NCBI RefSeq assembly: GCF_022347205.1
Contig: NZ_JAKRNE010000005.1
Coordinates: 1-64,000 of the forward strand
Length of the DNA stretch: 64,000 nucleotides
Source of the DNA: Corynebacterium sp. ACRPO
GTDB lineage: Bacteria > Actinomycetota > Actinomycetes > Mycobacteriales > Mycobacteriaceae
Direction: 5' to 3'
A program made the translations under genes and the position numbers. Position 1 is the first letter of the stretch. Each line of letters begins with the position of its first letter. The notes under the pieces were generated by a model, which worked only from the letters and a program-made list of their open reading frames with translations, did not search any database and had not been told where the DNA came from. Shown here in pieces: positions 38,840 through 51,161 of this stretch.

Positions 38840-40342
38840 CTAGCGGAAGGTAGAGAACTTCTTTACCACCCAGCGGCTTAGAACAAGCAGGATGGCACCC
38901 AACACGATGGATACAACACCAAGGGAGATGAAGAAGGTATTCTCCGCGCCTGCATCATCCGGGTTATAGAAGCTAGCCAAGGAGCCGGCCAGCGAGGTAC
39001 CCATAGCCACCGCCATCATCCACACCGCCATCATGCGGGACGGGAATGCCACCGGCGCCACCTTGGTGGCAAGCGCATTGCCCACCGGCGAAAGAAGGAG
39101 CTCCGCCATGGTGAAAAGGAAGAGGATGAAAACGATGACAAACATCGGGGTGGAGTTCGCTTCCGCACCCGAGAAAGGAAGGAAGAAGAACAAGGAGATG
39201 CCGATGACGATATTGGCTACGCCGAACTTTACTGGGGTGGACCACTGCCTATCCCCTAGCTTCGTCCACATCGTTGCGAAGACAGCGGAGAAAATAACAA
39301 TAAAGATCGGGTTAATGGACTGTACCAGTGATGGCGGGATTTCCCAGCCAAACATGTGGCGGTCCAGGCGCACATCCGAATAAATCGTCATCACCGTAAA
39401 CTGCTGCTGGAAGATTCCGAAGAACAAAACACCGGAAATAAACATCGGAATAAACCCCAACAGGCGGTTCTTTTCCTCACGGGTCACCAACTTCGAGGTA
39501 TACATCTGCGCCCACAGATAGATTGCAGCAACCAGAGCAACCGCGGTGACAATATTGGACAGCCAATCAACCTGAATAGCGCCGGTAGCCACTGCCACCA
39601 CCATAACCACGATAATGGCTGCAACTACCACCACACCCATGAGCAATTGCTTCGGGCTAGCCGGGTTTGGAACCTCGTGCCCCGCATCCTTAATGGTGGT
39701 CTTGCGCATGAGCGAATACTGGATCAGGCCGAGCGCCATGCCAATTGCTGCAATACCGAAACCCCAATGGAAACCCTGCCAGCCCCACAGCGCGGTGGTG
39801 AGCAGCGGACCAACAAGCGCGCCGATATTAACGCCCATATAGAAGATGGAGAAGCCACCATCGCGGCGCGGGTCATCGCGACTGTACATAGCACCAAGCA
39901 CGACCTGCGCGGTGGTCTTAACACCGCCGGAGCCGATGGCAATAAGGACGAGGCCAATAGCCAAACCAGTTATTTCGGGAACAAATGCCAAAGCAATGTG
40001 GCCAAGCATCACCATGCTGGCCGAGTAAAACAGTGTGCGTTCTGCACCCAAGACACGGTCAGCAACAAGAGAAGCCAATAAGCAGGCCATGTAGACCAAG
40101 CCACCGTAGGCTCCCACAATAGACGTCGCGTCCGCTCGGTCGAGGCCGAGACCACCATCGGTAGTGGAGTAATACATGTAAAGCAAGACAAGAGCTTGCA
40201 TGCCATAGAAGCTAAATCGCTCCCACATTTCCACGCCAAAGAGGTTGGCCAAGCCCCATGGGTGGCCAAAGAATGTACGTTCGCCGCTCTGCGGCGTGGG
40301 CGTAGCAGCCTGGGCCACCGCGTCAGATGTGTGTTTCTCCAT
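38840..40342 (-). CDS. POT-family proton-coupled oligopeptide transporter
   Basis: This 500-residue, 12- to 14-helix carrier begins with a soluble leader and the POT signature FGHPWGLANLFGVEMWERFS followed by FYGMQALVLLY. The family motif GSGGVKTTAQVVLGAMY and the FSIFYMGVNIGALVGPLL segment follow. It imports di- and tripeptides with protons. It is a stand-alone gene. The substrate range is inferred from family only. Confidence 0.93.
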   Translation of the reverse strand: MEKHTSDAVAQAATPTPQSGERTFFGHPWGLANLFGVEMWERFSFYGMQALVLLYMYYSTTDGGLGLDRADATSIVGAYGGLVYMACLLASLVADRVLGAERTLFYSASMVMLGHIALAFVPEITGLAIGLVLIAIGSGGVKTTAQVVLGAMYSRDDPRRDGGFSIFYMGVNIGALVGPLLTTALWGWQGFHWGFGIAAIGMALGLIQYSLMRKTTIKDAGHEVPNPASPKQLLMGVVVVAAIIVVMVVAVATGAIQVDWLSNIVTAVALVAAIYLWAQMYTSKLVTREEKNRLLGFIPMFISGVLFFGIFQQQFTVMTIYSDVRLDRHMFGWEIPPSLVQSINPIFIVIFSAVFATMWTKLGDRQWSTPVKFGVANIVIGISLFFFLPFSGAEANSTPMFVIVFILFLFTMAELLLSPVGNALATKVAPVAFPSRMMAVWMMAVAMGTSLAGSLASFYNPDDAGAENTFFISLGVVSIVLGAILLVLSRWVVKKFSTFR

Positions 40343-40513
40343 AAAAATATCTGACCACTTGGAGGCCTAAATCACAAATCAGTCATTATAAGTTTAGTGT
40401 CGCACGATAGAAATAAACCTAACGACCTGCAGATATTGCGCAGAGAGACTTACCCCATTCGGGTGCAGCAAGAATTACCGGGCATTGCCCCTTCCCTGCC
40501 CTACAATGCTGAA

Positions 40514-40556
40514 AGCCCCTGCCTCACAACCGGAATTCGGTTGAGCGGCAGGGGCT
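40514..40556 (-). terminator. intrinsic terminator after clpP2
   Basis: AGCCCCTGCC (40514-40523) pairs with GGCAGGGGCT (40547-40556), extended by the inner CAACCG/CGGTTG stem. The minus strand then runs into TTTC. It lies 23 bp past the clpP2 stop. Confidence 0.8.
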
Positions 40557-40578
40557 ACCTAGAATGAGTTATTCCAAA

Positions 40579-41202
40579 TTAAGCGTTGAGCTTGCGGTAA
40601 TCAAAGACCGTATCGATAATGCCATATTCAACGGCTTCCTGAGCGGTCAGAATCTTATCGCGATCCGTATCAATGCGGATCTGCTCAGCGGTACGACCGG
40701 TGTGCTCAGACAGGGTGGTTTCCATCAGCTTGCGCATGCGCTCAATCTCGGCGGCCTGAATCTCCAGATCAGAAACCTGACCCTGAGTACCCTGAGTTGC
40801 CGGCTGGTGAATGAGCACACGGGAGTTAGGTAGCGCGGCACGCTTACCCGGCGCACCCGCAGCCAAGAGCACAGCGGCGGCGGAAGCAGCCTGACCCAGG
40901 CACACGGTCTGCACATCGGGACGAACGTAGCGCATGGTGTCATAGATAGCCATCAACGCGGTGAAGGAACCACCGGGCGAGTTGATGTACATGGTGATAT
41001 CGCGGTCTGGGTCCTGGCTCTCCAGAACCAGCAGCTGGGCCATAATGTCATTTGCGGAAGTGTCATCCACCTGGGTGCCCAAGAAGATAATGCGCTCTTC
41101 AAAAAGCTTGGAATATGGATTGGTTTCCTTAGTGCCCTGTGCGGACTGCTCAATGAAGGACGGCAGAACGTAGCGGGAACTTGGCATCTGGGACTGATTC
41201 AT
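40579..41202 (-). CDS. clpP2: ATP-dependent Clp protease proteolytic subunit 2
   Basis: This 207-residue ClpP has the nucleophilic Ser in [17 protein letters not shown] and the catalytic His in [15 protein letters not shown]. The N-terminus [20 protein letters not shown] matches mycobacterial ClpP2 closely. It assembles with ClpP1 into the mixed tetradecamer that degrades ClpX/ClpC substrates. It follows clpP1 by 20 bp. Confidence 0.95.
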   Translation of the reverse strand: MNQSQMPSSRYVLPSFIEQSAQGTKETNPYSKLFEERIIFLGTQVDDTSANDIMAQLLVLESQDPDRDITMYINSPGGSFTALMAIYDTMRYVRPDVQTVCLGQAASAAAVLLAAGAPGKRAALPNSRVLIHQPATQGTQGQVSDLEIQAAEIERMRKLMETTLSEHTGRTAEQIRIDTDRDKILTAQEAVEYGIIDTVFDYRKLNA

Positions 41203-41222
41203 AGTGATTTTCTCCTTATTCC

Positions 41223-41822
41223 CTAGTTACTCAGCGGGCCGTTGACGGACTCAATGACGTGGTCAACAATGCCGTAGTCCTTGGCCTGCTGGGCGGTCAT
41301 CCAACGGTCACGGTCGGAGTCCTTGGTGATCTGCTCAAAGGTCTGTCCGGTGTGCTCGGCAATGAGCTCGGCCATCTCGCGCTTGGTCTGAGCAAATTGC
41401 TCAGCCTGAATGGCGATATCCGCAGCGGTACCGCCAACACCGGCAGAAGGCTGGTGCATCATGATGCGTGCGTGCGGCAGCGCGAAGCGCTTGCCCTTGG
41501 TGCCGCCGGAAAGCAGGAACTGACCCATGGAGGCAGCCAGGCCCATGCCGTACGTGGCAATATCGCACGGCGAGTACTTCATGGTGTCATAAATAGCCAT
41601 GCCCGCAGTGACAGAGCCACCCGGGGAGTTGATGTAGAGCGAAATGTCGCGAGTGGGGTCCTCGGCGGACAGCAGGAGGATCTGGGCGCACAGCTTGTTC
41701 GCAATCTCATCATCGACCTGGGTTCCCAGGAAGATAATGCGCTCGCGCAACAGGCGCTCGTACACGCTATCGCTCAGATTCATACCCGTAGACGACGAGT
41801 TCATTGAAATCTTCTCAGACAT
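41223..41822 (-). CDS. clpP1: ATP-dependent Clp protease proteolytic subunit 1
   Basis: The ATG at 41822, 8 nt after AAGGAG, gives 199 residues; the frame upstream is not coding. The catalytic Ser is in [17 protein letters not shown] and His in [15 protein letters not shown]. It forms the ClpP1P2 protease. A ClgR-type site lies 75-90 bp upstream. This gene borders the inserted mntR-nrd module, which separates it from tig. Confidence 0.95.
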   Translation of the reverse strand: MSEKISMNSSSTGMNLSDSVYERLLRERIIFLGTQVDDEIANKLCAQILLLSAEDPTRDISLYINSPGGSVTAGMAIYDTMKYSPCDIATYGMGLAASMGQFLLSGGTKGKRFALPHARIMMHQPSAGVGGTAADIAIQAEQFAQTKREMAELIAEHTGQTFEQITKDSDRDRWMTAQQAKDYGIVDHVIESVNGPLSN

Positions 41823-41895
41823 TAGTGGTTCTCCTTCAAGTGAAGAATGCTTTAACTGGCCCCACCTTACCGGCATTCCTCTCAAACTTGGCCTC

Positions 41896-41913
41896 TGTTC
41901 GCTATGAGCGTTG
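41896..41913 (-). promoter_or_regulatory. ClgR-type operator upstream of clpP1
   Basis: TGTTCGCTATGAGCGTTG fits the published corynebacterial ClgR consensus WNNWCGCYNANRGCGWWS at all fixed positions except the central A. ClgR activates clpP1P2 and clpC. It sits between clpP1 and the divergent mntR-like gene. Confidence 0.65.
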
Positions 41914-41960
41914 GGCCACAGCGCCAAAGGCGCACACGGAAGCTGGGTTAACATTTACTC

Positions 41961-42641
41961 ATGTCTGTTTCCGAGCTGTCCACCAGTACCCAGAACTATT
42001 TGAAAGCTATCTGGGGGCTAAAGGAATGGTCATCCGAGCCCGTTACCGCCACGCTTATAGCGAAACAGCTGGGACTCAAGCTCTCCTCGGTTTCCGATGC
42101 AGTGCGCAAAATGGCGAAGCAAGGGCTCGTGTCACACACGCCCTATGGCTCTGTGGAGTTAACCGAACTTGGCAGGCAGTACGCATTGGTCATGGTGCGC
42201 CGTCACCGATTGCTTGAGTCTTTTTTGGTTCAAGCATTGGGCTACACCTGGGACGAAGTCCATAATGAAGCCGAAAATCTCGAACACGCGGTGTCTGACA
42301 TGCTCATAGAACGTGTGGATAAGTTCCTTGATTACCCCACTAGGGATCCGCACGGCGATCCTATCCCTACGGTTGATGGACAGATCACCATCCCCAGTGC
42401 GCATCGCCTCACCGACAGCGGTGCACAATCGCGGGTGACCGTGGAACGCATTTCTGATTCCGACCCACAACTGCTGAAGTTCCTTGAAGAGCGCGGCATT
42501 GTCACTGGGGCTGTTCTTAGCACGCGCGAGGGAGCGCCCTTTTCAGATTCTCTCGAAATACAGGTGGCCGGCGGCACTCAGTGGGTAGTACTTGGACGCC
42601 CAGCTACCGACGCAGTGTTTGTAGCACACCACAACCTTTAG
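41961..42641 (+). CDS. DtxR/MntR-family metal-dependent regulator, Mn-type residues
   Basis: This 226-residue protein has the DtxR-family HTH at residues ~25-60 (LIAKQLGLKLSSVSDAVRKM), a dimerisation/metal domain and a C-terminal FeoA/SH3-like domain. Metal-site residues His82, Glu86, His101, Glu105, Glu108 and His109 are in place. Glu105 stands where iron sensors have Cys, as in MntR. The N-terminal ligand position (Met10 in DtxR, Asp8 in MntR) is Asn12. So manganese sensing is likely, with an altered second site. It immediately precedes nrdIEF, with tandem palindromes in between. Confidence 0.85.
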   Translation: MSVSELSTSTQNYLKAIWGLKEWSSEPVTATLIAKQLGLKLSSVSDAVRKMAKQGLVSHTPYGSVELTELGRQYALVMVRRHRLLESFLVQALGYTWDEVHNEAENLEHAVSDMLIERVDKFLDYPTRDPHGDPIPTVDGQITIPSAHRLTDSGAQSRVTVERISDSDPQLLKFLEERGIVTGAVLSTREGAPFSDSLEIQVAGGTQWVVLGRPATDAVFVAHHNL

Positions 42642-42685
42642 ACATTCCCCTTTGCATTAATCCTGCTCTCACCTGCCCTTTTCAA

Positions 42686-42727
42686 AACTACGTTAGACCG
42701 TAGTTGCAACTACGGCATTGCGTAGTT
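42686..42727. promoter_or_regulatory. tandem palindromic operators upstream of nrdI
   Basis: Two copies of AACTACG-N6-CGTAGTT occupy 42686-42705 and 42708-42727, 22 bp (about two helical turns) apart. The touching inner halves also form the perfect 18-bp palindrome CCGTAGTTGCAACTACGG (42698-42715). The arrangement suggests cooperative binding of two dimers on one DNA face. It does not fit the NrdR box. The adjacent MntR-like protein is the obvious candidate. Confidence 0.8.
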
Positions 42728-42786
42728 AGTCTTTTCGAATATCACCTACCCCACTTATGGCTAAGGCCAGGATGAGCAGGATTGCC

Positions 42787-43224
42787 ATGTCAGACTCACC
42801 AGATTTGGTGTACTTTTCCAGCGTTTCAGAGAACACGAAAAGATTCGTCGAACGCTTAGATAGACCCGCGGTGCGCATTCCACTGCGCCCCAAGAAAACC
42901 GGGATGATCCAGGTTTCACACCCGTACGTACTCATCGTTCCCACCTACGGCGGCGGCTCGCTCAAACGCGCAGTCCCCAAACAGGTCATCGACTTCCTCA
43001 ATGACCCAATCAACCGCTCCTTTATCCGGGGCGTTATTACCTCAGGGAATACCAACTTCGGAAGTGCTTACTGCGTCGCCGGACGCATCATTTCCGCCAA
43101 GTGCCACGTACCGGAGCTGTATCACTTCGAGCTTCTCGGCACCCAGAAGGACATCGCCGCCGTAAAGCAGGGCCTTCAGAAGTTTTGGGAGCAGCAAAAG
43201 CAGCTAACGATGACACCCCATTAA
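42787..43224 (+). CDS. nrdI: NrdI flavodoxin-like RNR activase
   Basis: From ATG 42787 (AGGA 6 nt upstream) this is 145 residues. Flavodoxin-like features are [18 protein letters not shown] (FMN phosphate loop), LIVPTYGGG and [18 protein letters not shown]. NrdI supplies the oxidant (superoxide) that activates NrdF: for Mn2 cofactors in class Ib, or for making the DOPA radical in class Ie enzymes. No nrdH precedes it, unlike the usual nrdHIEF order. Confidence 0.93.
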   Translation: MSDSPDLVYFSSVSENTKRFVERLDRPAVRIPLRPKKTGMIQVSHPYVLIVPTYGGGSLKRAVPKQVIDFLNDPINRSFIRGVITSGNTNFGSAYCVAGRIISAKCHVPELYHFELLGTQKDIAAVKQGLQKFWEQQKQLTMTPH

Positions 43225-43274
43225 TCCCCCACAAGATGAAGAACACATCCGCATCACACAGATTGGAAAACACA

Positions 43275-46804
<3,530 letters not shown>

Positions 46805-46843
46805 CCACGTCTCCCTACACCCAACTAAGAAAGAAGGTTTACC

Positions 46844-47425
46844 ATGACCACCCCACGTATCAGCGTTATCGTCGGCAGCCTGCGCCGAGAGTCATTTGCA
46901 CGCAAGATTGCACACGAGGTGCTCACGATGATCCCTGAAGGCTACGAGGCAAACATCGTGGAAATCCGTGACTTGCCGCTCTATGACTTCGACTACGATG
47001 ACCCCGCCGTCACGGACAAGCCCACTCCGGCTGAGTACACCACCTTTCGCGAGACCATCAAGAACTCGAGCGGGATCCTCTTCATTACGCCAGAGAACAA
47101 CCGCACTATCCCTGCCTGCCTCAAAAACGCAGTGGACATCGGCTCTAAACCCAACTCAGATGTGGCGTGGAAGAACCTTCCCGCAGGTATCATTAGCCAC
47201 TCTGTAGGCCGCATGGGCGGCTACAGTTCACAGAAGAACCTTCGCCTCGCTCTGTCCTACTTCGACATGCCGCTCCCTGGTCAGCCCGAAGTATTTCTGG
47301 GCCAATCCCCCACCCTTTTCGAAGAGTCCGGACATCTCAATCAACGTACCGCAGACTTTGTCAAGGATTACGTTATGCGCTTCCTGCAGTTGACCGACGA
47401 GGCCTTTAGAGCCAAGAACGGCTAG
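46844..47425 (+). CDS. NADPH-dependent FMN reductase family protein
   Basis: This 193-residue flavoprotein has the FMN loop VIVGSLRRESFARKIAHEVL and the flavin-binding segment FITPENNRTIPACLKNAVDI (TPEYN-type, here TPENN), then VGRMGGYSSQKNLRLALSYF. The family reduces FMN, quinones or azo and nitro compounds. As the last gene of the nrd cluster it might reduce NrdI or supply reduced flavin; this is inference from context only. A strong hairpin follows. Confidence 0.85.
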   Translation: MTTPRISVIVGSLRRESFARKIAHEVLTMIPEGYEANIVEIRDLPLYDFDYDDPAVTDKPTPAEYTTFRETIKNSSGILFITPENNRTIPACLKNAVDIGSKPNSDVAWKNLPAGIISHSVGRMGGYSSQKNLRLALSYFDMPLPGQPEVFLGQSPTLFEESGHLNQRTADFVKDYVMRFLQLTDEAFRAKNG

Positions 47426-47505
47426 CGGTATCCCCAGCCAACACACATCACATCACGCCCTCTTCGAAGTACTCAAAGACTCCTAGAGGGCGTCCACAAT
47501 GACAC

Positions 47506-47552
47506 AAACCCCGGATTCAGGCTCATCCTTGAGTTACCTGAATCCGGGGTTT
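47506..47552. terminator. bidirectional terminator between nrd cluster and tig
   Basis: AAACCCCGGATTCAGG (47506-47521) and CCTGAATCCGGGGTTT (47537-47552) form a perfect 16-bp stem with A/T-rich ends on both sides. It closes the FMN reductase transcript on the plus strand and tig on the minus strand. Confidence 0.92.
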
Positions 47553-47603
47553 CATGCGCGCTCGCCACCACACATGTGGCAGCAGCGCGTTACAAGTGGG
47601 AGA

Positions 47604-48962
47604 TTACTTCTCCTCGGAAGCTTCTGCAGCGTCCTCTTCTTCGATTTCACCGAAGTACTGGTCAACGTCTACGTCATTGCCCTCTTCATCCTTGACGGTG
47701 GTGCGGCAGATAGCGGCAGCCAGTGCCTTGCCACGGCGCACGTCAGAGAAGAGGTTAGCGATCTGGCCGTTGGACTGCAGCTGCTGGATGAACTGGTTCG
47801 GGTCCATGCCGTAGGACTGAGCGGTGAACAGGATGTGGTCGGTCAGCTCCTGCTGGGAAACTTCCGGCTCTTCCTTCTCTGCTACAGCGTCGAGGAACAG
47901 CTGGGTGCGGACGGACTCTTCTGCCTGCTCGCGGGTCTGCTTATCAAACTCTTCGCGGGAGGTGCCCTGTGCCTCAAGCAGCTGAGCCAGTGCCTTCTCA
48001 TCGTGAGCCAGCTGGCCCAGGATCTGGTGCAGCTGGGAGTGTGCCTGCTCGTCCACTACGGACTGCGGCAGTTCGAATTCAACCTCAGACAGTGCGGACT
48101 TCAGAACCTCATCGCGGATCTGTGCAGCCTGCTCAGCCTTCTTGGTCTCCTCCACCTGGGTCTTGGTGGACTCACGCAGCTCGTCCATGGTGTCGAACTC
48201 AGAAGCCATCTGAGCGAACTCATCGTCCATAGTCGGCAGCTTGCGCTCCTTGGACTGCTGGACGTGGACCTTGATGGTGGCCTCTTCGTCCTTGTGCTCA
48301 CCGGACTGGATGGTGGAGGTGAACTCGTTATCCTCACCGGTCTTCATGCCGCGCAGGGCAGTGTCCAGACCCTTGATGAGATCATCGTCGCCGATGCGGT
48401 AAGACAGACCCTCGGTGGAAGCGTCTTCAATCTTCTCGCCGTCAATCTCAGCGGTGATGTCGATGATGGCGTAGTCGCCGGTCTTCATTTTGCGCTTGGT
48501 GTCCTTGAGCTCACCGAAGCGCTCTGCCAGCTCCTCCAGAGCCTTGTCGACGTCCTCTTCGTCAGCCTTCAGGGCCGGGACGGTAACGGAGATCTTGGAG
48601 AAGTCCGGAATCTCAAACTCAGGGCGGATATCAACCTCTGCGGTGAACTCCACGAAGTCCTTGTCCTCGATCTTGGAAATGTCAACGTCCGGCTGGCCGA
48701 TGACCTTCAGATCGTTTTCCTTGACTGCCTGCTCGTAGCGGGAAGGCAGCATGTCATTGACAACCTGCTCCAGGATGGGGCCGCGGCCGAAGCGAGCATC
48801 AATAAGCTGGCGCGGTGCCTTGCCCTTACGGAAACCTGGAATAGAAACCTGCTGCGCGATTGCCGCGTAAGCTTGATCGATTTCCTGGTCCAGCTCCGCA
48901 AACGGAACGTTGACGGTGAGCTTAACGCGGGTATCGCTCAGCTTGTCTACGGTGGTCTTCAC
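47604..48962 (-). CDS. tig: trigger factor
   Basis: This 452-residue ribosome-associated chaperone has an N-terminal ribosome-binding domain with the loop [20 protein letters not shown], a PPIase FKBP-like domain in the middle ([20 protein letters not shown]) and a long helical C-terminal arm. It meets nascent chains at the exit tunnel. In M. tuberculosis it is next to clpP1; here the mntR-nrd module separates them. Confidence 0.95.
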   Translation of the reverse strand: MKTTVDKLSDTRVKLTVNVPFAELDQEIDQAYAAIAQQVSIPGFRKGKAPRQLIDARFGRGPILEQVVNDMLPSRYEQAVKENDLKVIGQPDVDISKIEDKDFVEFTAEVDIRPEFEIPDFSKISVTVPALKADEEDVDKALEELAERFGELKDTKRKMKTGDYAIIDITAEIDGEKIEDASTEGLSYRIGDDDLIKGLDTALRGMKTGEDNEFTSTIQSGEHKDEEATIKVHVQQSKERKLPTMDDEFAQMASEFDTMDELRESTKTQVEETKKAEQAAQIRDEVLKSALSEVEFELPQSVVDEQAHSQLHQILGQLAHDEKALAQLLEAQGTSREEFDKQTREQAEESVRTQLFLDAVAEKEEPEVSQQELTDHILFTAQSYGMDPNQFIQQLQSNGQIANLFSDVRRGKALAAAICRTTVKDEEGNDVDVDQYFGEIEEEDAAEASEEK

Positions 48963-49007
48963 GAGTGAATCTCCCTGGCTTCATTGTTTTACGTACATAA
49001 ACTTAAA

Positions 49008-49047
49008 GGGGGTCCGGAAATCCTTATTAGGGCATTTCCAGACCCCC
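49008..49047 (-). terminator. terminator after tRNA-Pro
   Basis: GGGGGTCCGGAAAT (49008-49021) pairs, with one mismatch, with ATTTCCAGACCCCC (49034-49047). The minus strand then reads TTTAAGTTTATG. It lies 5 bp beyond the tRNA 3' end. Confidence 0.75.
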
Positions 49048-49052
49048 ATACG

Positions 49053-49126
49053 TCGGGGCGACAGGATTTGAACCTGCGACCCCCTGCTCCCAAAGCAGGT
49101 GCGCTACCAAACTGCGCCACGCCCCG
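49053..49126 (-). tRNA. tRNA-Pro (UGG)
   Basis: A complete cloverleaf lies on the minus strand: acceptor CGGGGCG/CGCCCCG, anticodon arm CCTGC-TTTGGGA-GCAGG with anticodon TGG, and T-arm GCAGGTTCAAATCCTGT. The 3' CCA is not encoded. The length is 74 nt. Confidence 0.97.
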
Positions 49127-49260
49127 TATGTAGGCCACCAAGTTGCCTTGGCTGCGTTGCATACCTGAGACAGTGTACCGTGTCCGTTTTAAATCTCCTA
49201 AACGGACCCCCACCTAATGGAATCAACGCAGCACAGAGGCCACTTTTGACAGCCATGCGG

Positions 49261-50085
49261 CTAGAAATCGAAATCAAACATTCCGTCAAAGAATCCGCCG
49301 CCATCACCATCGCCAAGGCCATCAAACAGGCCGCCGCCGTCATCGCCGCCGCCCATGTCACCGGCGCCGCCAGCATCGCCAGCGTCACCACCCATGTCGC
49401 CAGCATCGCCTATGCCTTCACCGCCACCCCAGTCGCCGCTTTCAGCAGCGGCCGCGGAATAGCCAATGCCAGACATACCGGAGAATAGGGCATTAAACAT
49501 CATGGAGTAGCCCACCATCCACACGCCGGTCTGCAAAGCATCCGCCCACCACGGACGGGAATACCAACCCGCCGGAACCGGACGGCCGGCCACGGTTCCG
49601 CCTGGGTAGTAGTTCGGGGTATCCGCGGAGGCGTACGGCGAAGCAGTGATCTGCTGGCCATTCGCTTCCACCGTGCGCTTTTCCGTCACCTTGCCGGCGG
49701 CGCGCTGCCCCTCGAGCGGTGGCAGCTCTGGGCCCGGGTTCATGCCCATAATCTCGCGCGCGGCATTCACATAATGCATGCCTTCCAAAGCGGACTCACG
49801 CGCTAGGTTCGCCTGCTTTGCGGTGGTGGCGCGTGAAATCGCCGAGTTAGCTGCCGTGAAACGCTCGGACGCATCGGCCATTGCCTGTTGGGAGGCAGAG
49901 TCTGTGCCTGAAATCTGCATTACTTGGCCACCCAGGCGTTCAATCCACCGGCGAGCGTCAGCTTGTGCATCAGCCAATTGCTGCGCTTCTCGTTCCTCGC
50001 GGCGTTTTTGGGAGTTGCGCGAAGACATAAACCACGCGCCTCCGCCCACTGCCAGCACAAGGAGCAAAATTTCCACTACGATCAT
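49261..50085 (-). CDS. membrane-anchored protein with DUF1542-like coil and Gly/Asp-rich tail
   Basis: This 274-residue protein has one N-terminal membrane helix (VVEILLLVLAVGGGAWFM) and a charged coiled-coil-like region (RREEREAQQLADAQADARRW). A Trp-rich middle follows (WYSRPWWADALQTGVWMVG), and the last ~65 residues consist almost only of Gly, Asp, Ala and Met (DAGDMGGDAGDAGGAGDMGG). The helical part resembles DUF1542-type proteins. The function is unknown. The tail repeat may vary in length between strains. Confidence 0.7.
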   Translation of the reverse strand: MIVVEILLLVLAVGGGAWFMSSRNSQKRREEREAQQLADAQADARRWIERLGGQVMQISGTDSASQQAMADASERFTAANSAISRATTAKQANLARESALEGMHYVNAAREIMGMNPGPELPPLEGQRAAGKVTEKRTVEANGQQITASPYASADTPNYYPGGTVAGRPVPAGWYSRPWWADALQTGVWMVGYSMMFNALFSGMSGIGYSAAAAESGDWGGGEGIGDAGDMGGDAGDAGGAGDMGGGDDGGGLFDGLGDGDGGGFFDGMFDFDF

Positions 50086-50207
50086 CGCTTTCTATTGGTA
50101 GGGCCATTCCTCTTGTAACAACGGCTCAAGCGCCACCCTAGTTCCCTATTTTCATTTTTGCCCCCGCGTGCGCTAAAGTATGGCCCAGCGTTTCAATAGC
50201 GCGCTGT

Positions 50208-50282
50208 GGGAATGTCGTATAGTGGCTAATACCTCAGCCTTCCAAGCTGAAGACGCGGGTTCGATTCCCGTCATTCCCTCCA
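50208..50282 (+). tRNA. tRNA-Gly (UCC), CCA encoded
   Basis: The full cloverleaf has acceptor GGGAATG/CATTCCC, anticodon loop CTTCCAA (anticodon TCC) and T-arm GCGGGTTCGATTCCCGT. The discriminator T is at 50279, followed by an encoded CCA. Confidence 0.97.
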
Positions 50283-50286
50283 CTTT

Positions 50287-50314
50287 CGCCCATCGTCCAG
50301 GTGGGCGATTTTTT
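50287..50314 (+). terminator. terminator after tRNA-Gly
   Basis: CGCCCA (50287-50292) pairs with TGGGCG (50302-50307), followed by ATTTTTT. It begins five bases after the tRNA end. Confidence 0.85.
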
Positions 50315-50400
50315 CGTTTTACCTACCCCAGACCCGCTCACCCGCGCTGGCCACGCTTGGTTTAAGGCGGACACATACGCCGATGTGTAGGGTGGCGCGC

Positions 50401-51093
50401 ATGACTTCAACCAATAAGTATTCCGAATTTATCCGCAACCGCCATTCTCCCCGTGCGTTCCTGTCGGAACCCATGCCGGTAGAAGACATCAAGCAGGTCT
50501 TGGAGGATGCTCAATCCGCACCGTCCAACTCCAATACCCAGCCGTGGCACGTGCACGTGGTGGGAGGGGAAAAGCTCAAGGAGCTCAGCGCTGCGCTGAT
50601 TAAGGAATTCGATACCAACGGCCTTAGCCCAGGCTTCACCACCGATTACGGTGAGGGCATCCACCCCCAGCGTTCCCAAGAACTGGCCGCCAAAATGTAC
50701 GGGCTGCTTGGCATTAAGCGCGAAGATAAAGAAGGCCGCGTAGAGTTCATCCGCGAAAACCTGCGCTTCTTTGGCGCACCCCATGCGGTACTGCTTTTTA
50801 TCCCGCCGATGGGCGACCGCATCCGCGCCGCCTTTGACCAGGGAACCTACACCGAAAACTTCCTGCTTTCCCTCGAGGCACATGGTTATCACGGCATCCC
50901 GCAAGGCATGATTTCCCTGATTGCGCCAACCGCACGTAAATTCCTCGGCGTGGACGAGGACTACAAGCTGGTCACCGCCATTACCTTTGGTACGGCCGAT
51001 GAATCTAGCCCAGTCTTTAACACGGCTCCGGGCCGCGCGCCGCTCTCAGAGACCGTGACGGTGCACGGCATCGAGGGACTAGAGCTCGATTAA
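50401..51093 (+). CDS. nitroreductase-family flavoprotein
   Basis: The ATG at 50401 (AGGGTGG upstream) gives 230 residues. Nitroreductase FMN-binding features are FIRNRHSPRAFLSEPMPVED, ILEDAQSAPSNSNTQPWHVHV-type VLEDAQSAPSNSNTQPWHVH, and GIPQGMISLIAPTARKFLGV. The family reduces nitro groups, quinones or flavins with NAD(P)H. The natural substrate is unknown. It is followed by the sulfatase-like gene after a 16-mer repeat. Confidence 0.88.
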   Translation: MTSTNKYSEFIRNRHSPRAFLSEPMPVEDIKQVLEDAQSAPSNSNTQPWHVHVVGGEKLKELSAALIKEFDTNGLSPGFTTDYGEGIHPQRSQELAAKMYGLLGIKREDKEGRVEFIRENLRFFGAPHAVLLFIPPMGDRIRAAFDQGTYTENFLLSLEAHGYHGIPQGMISLIAPTARKFLGVDEDYKLVTAITFGTADESSPVFNTAPGRAPLSETVTVHGIEGLELD

Positions 51094-51131
51094 TACCGCG
51101 GCGGTGATTTGTGTGGGCAAAGTTGGCCGAA

Positions 51132-51147
51132 GGGGGCGTCGGCAAGC
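51132..51147. repeat. dispersed 16-mer, intergenic copy (plus orientation)
   Basis: GGGGGCGTCGGCAAGC lies between the nitroreductase stop and the next probable start. It is an exact match to copies at 60689-60704 (plus) and 19755-19770 and 36418-36433 (minus). Confidence 0.8.
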
Positions 51148-51161
51148 ATAGAATTGAGTCC

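Noticed and set aside
42686..42727. NrdR box upstream of nrdI
   Set aside because: The half-site AACTACG with an N6 spacer does not match the NrdR consensus (acaCwAtATaTwGtgt); another regulator is more likely.
49182..49207. GTCCGTTT/AAACGGAC hairpin as terminator
   Set aside because: No T run follows on either strand; its role is unclear.
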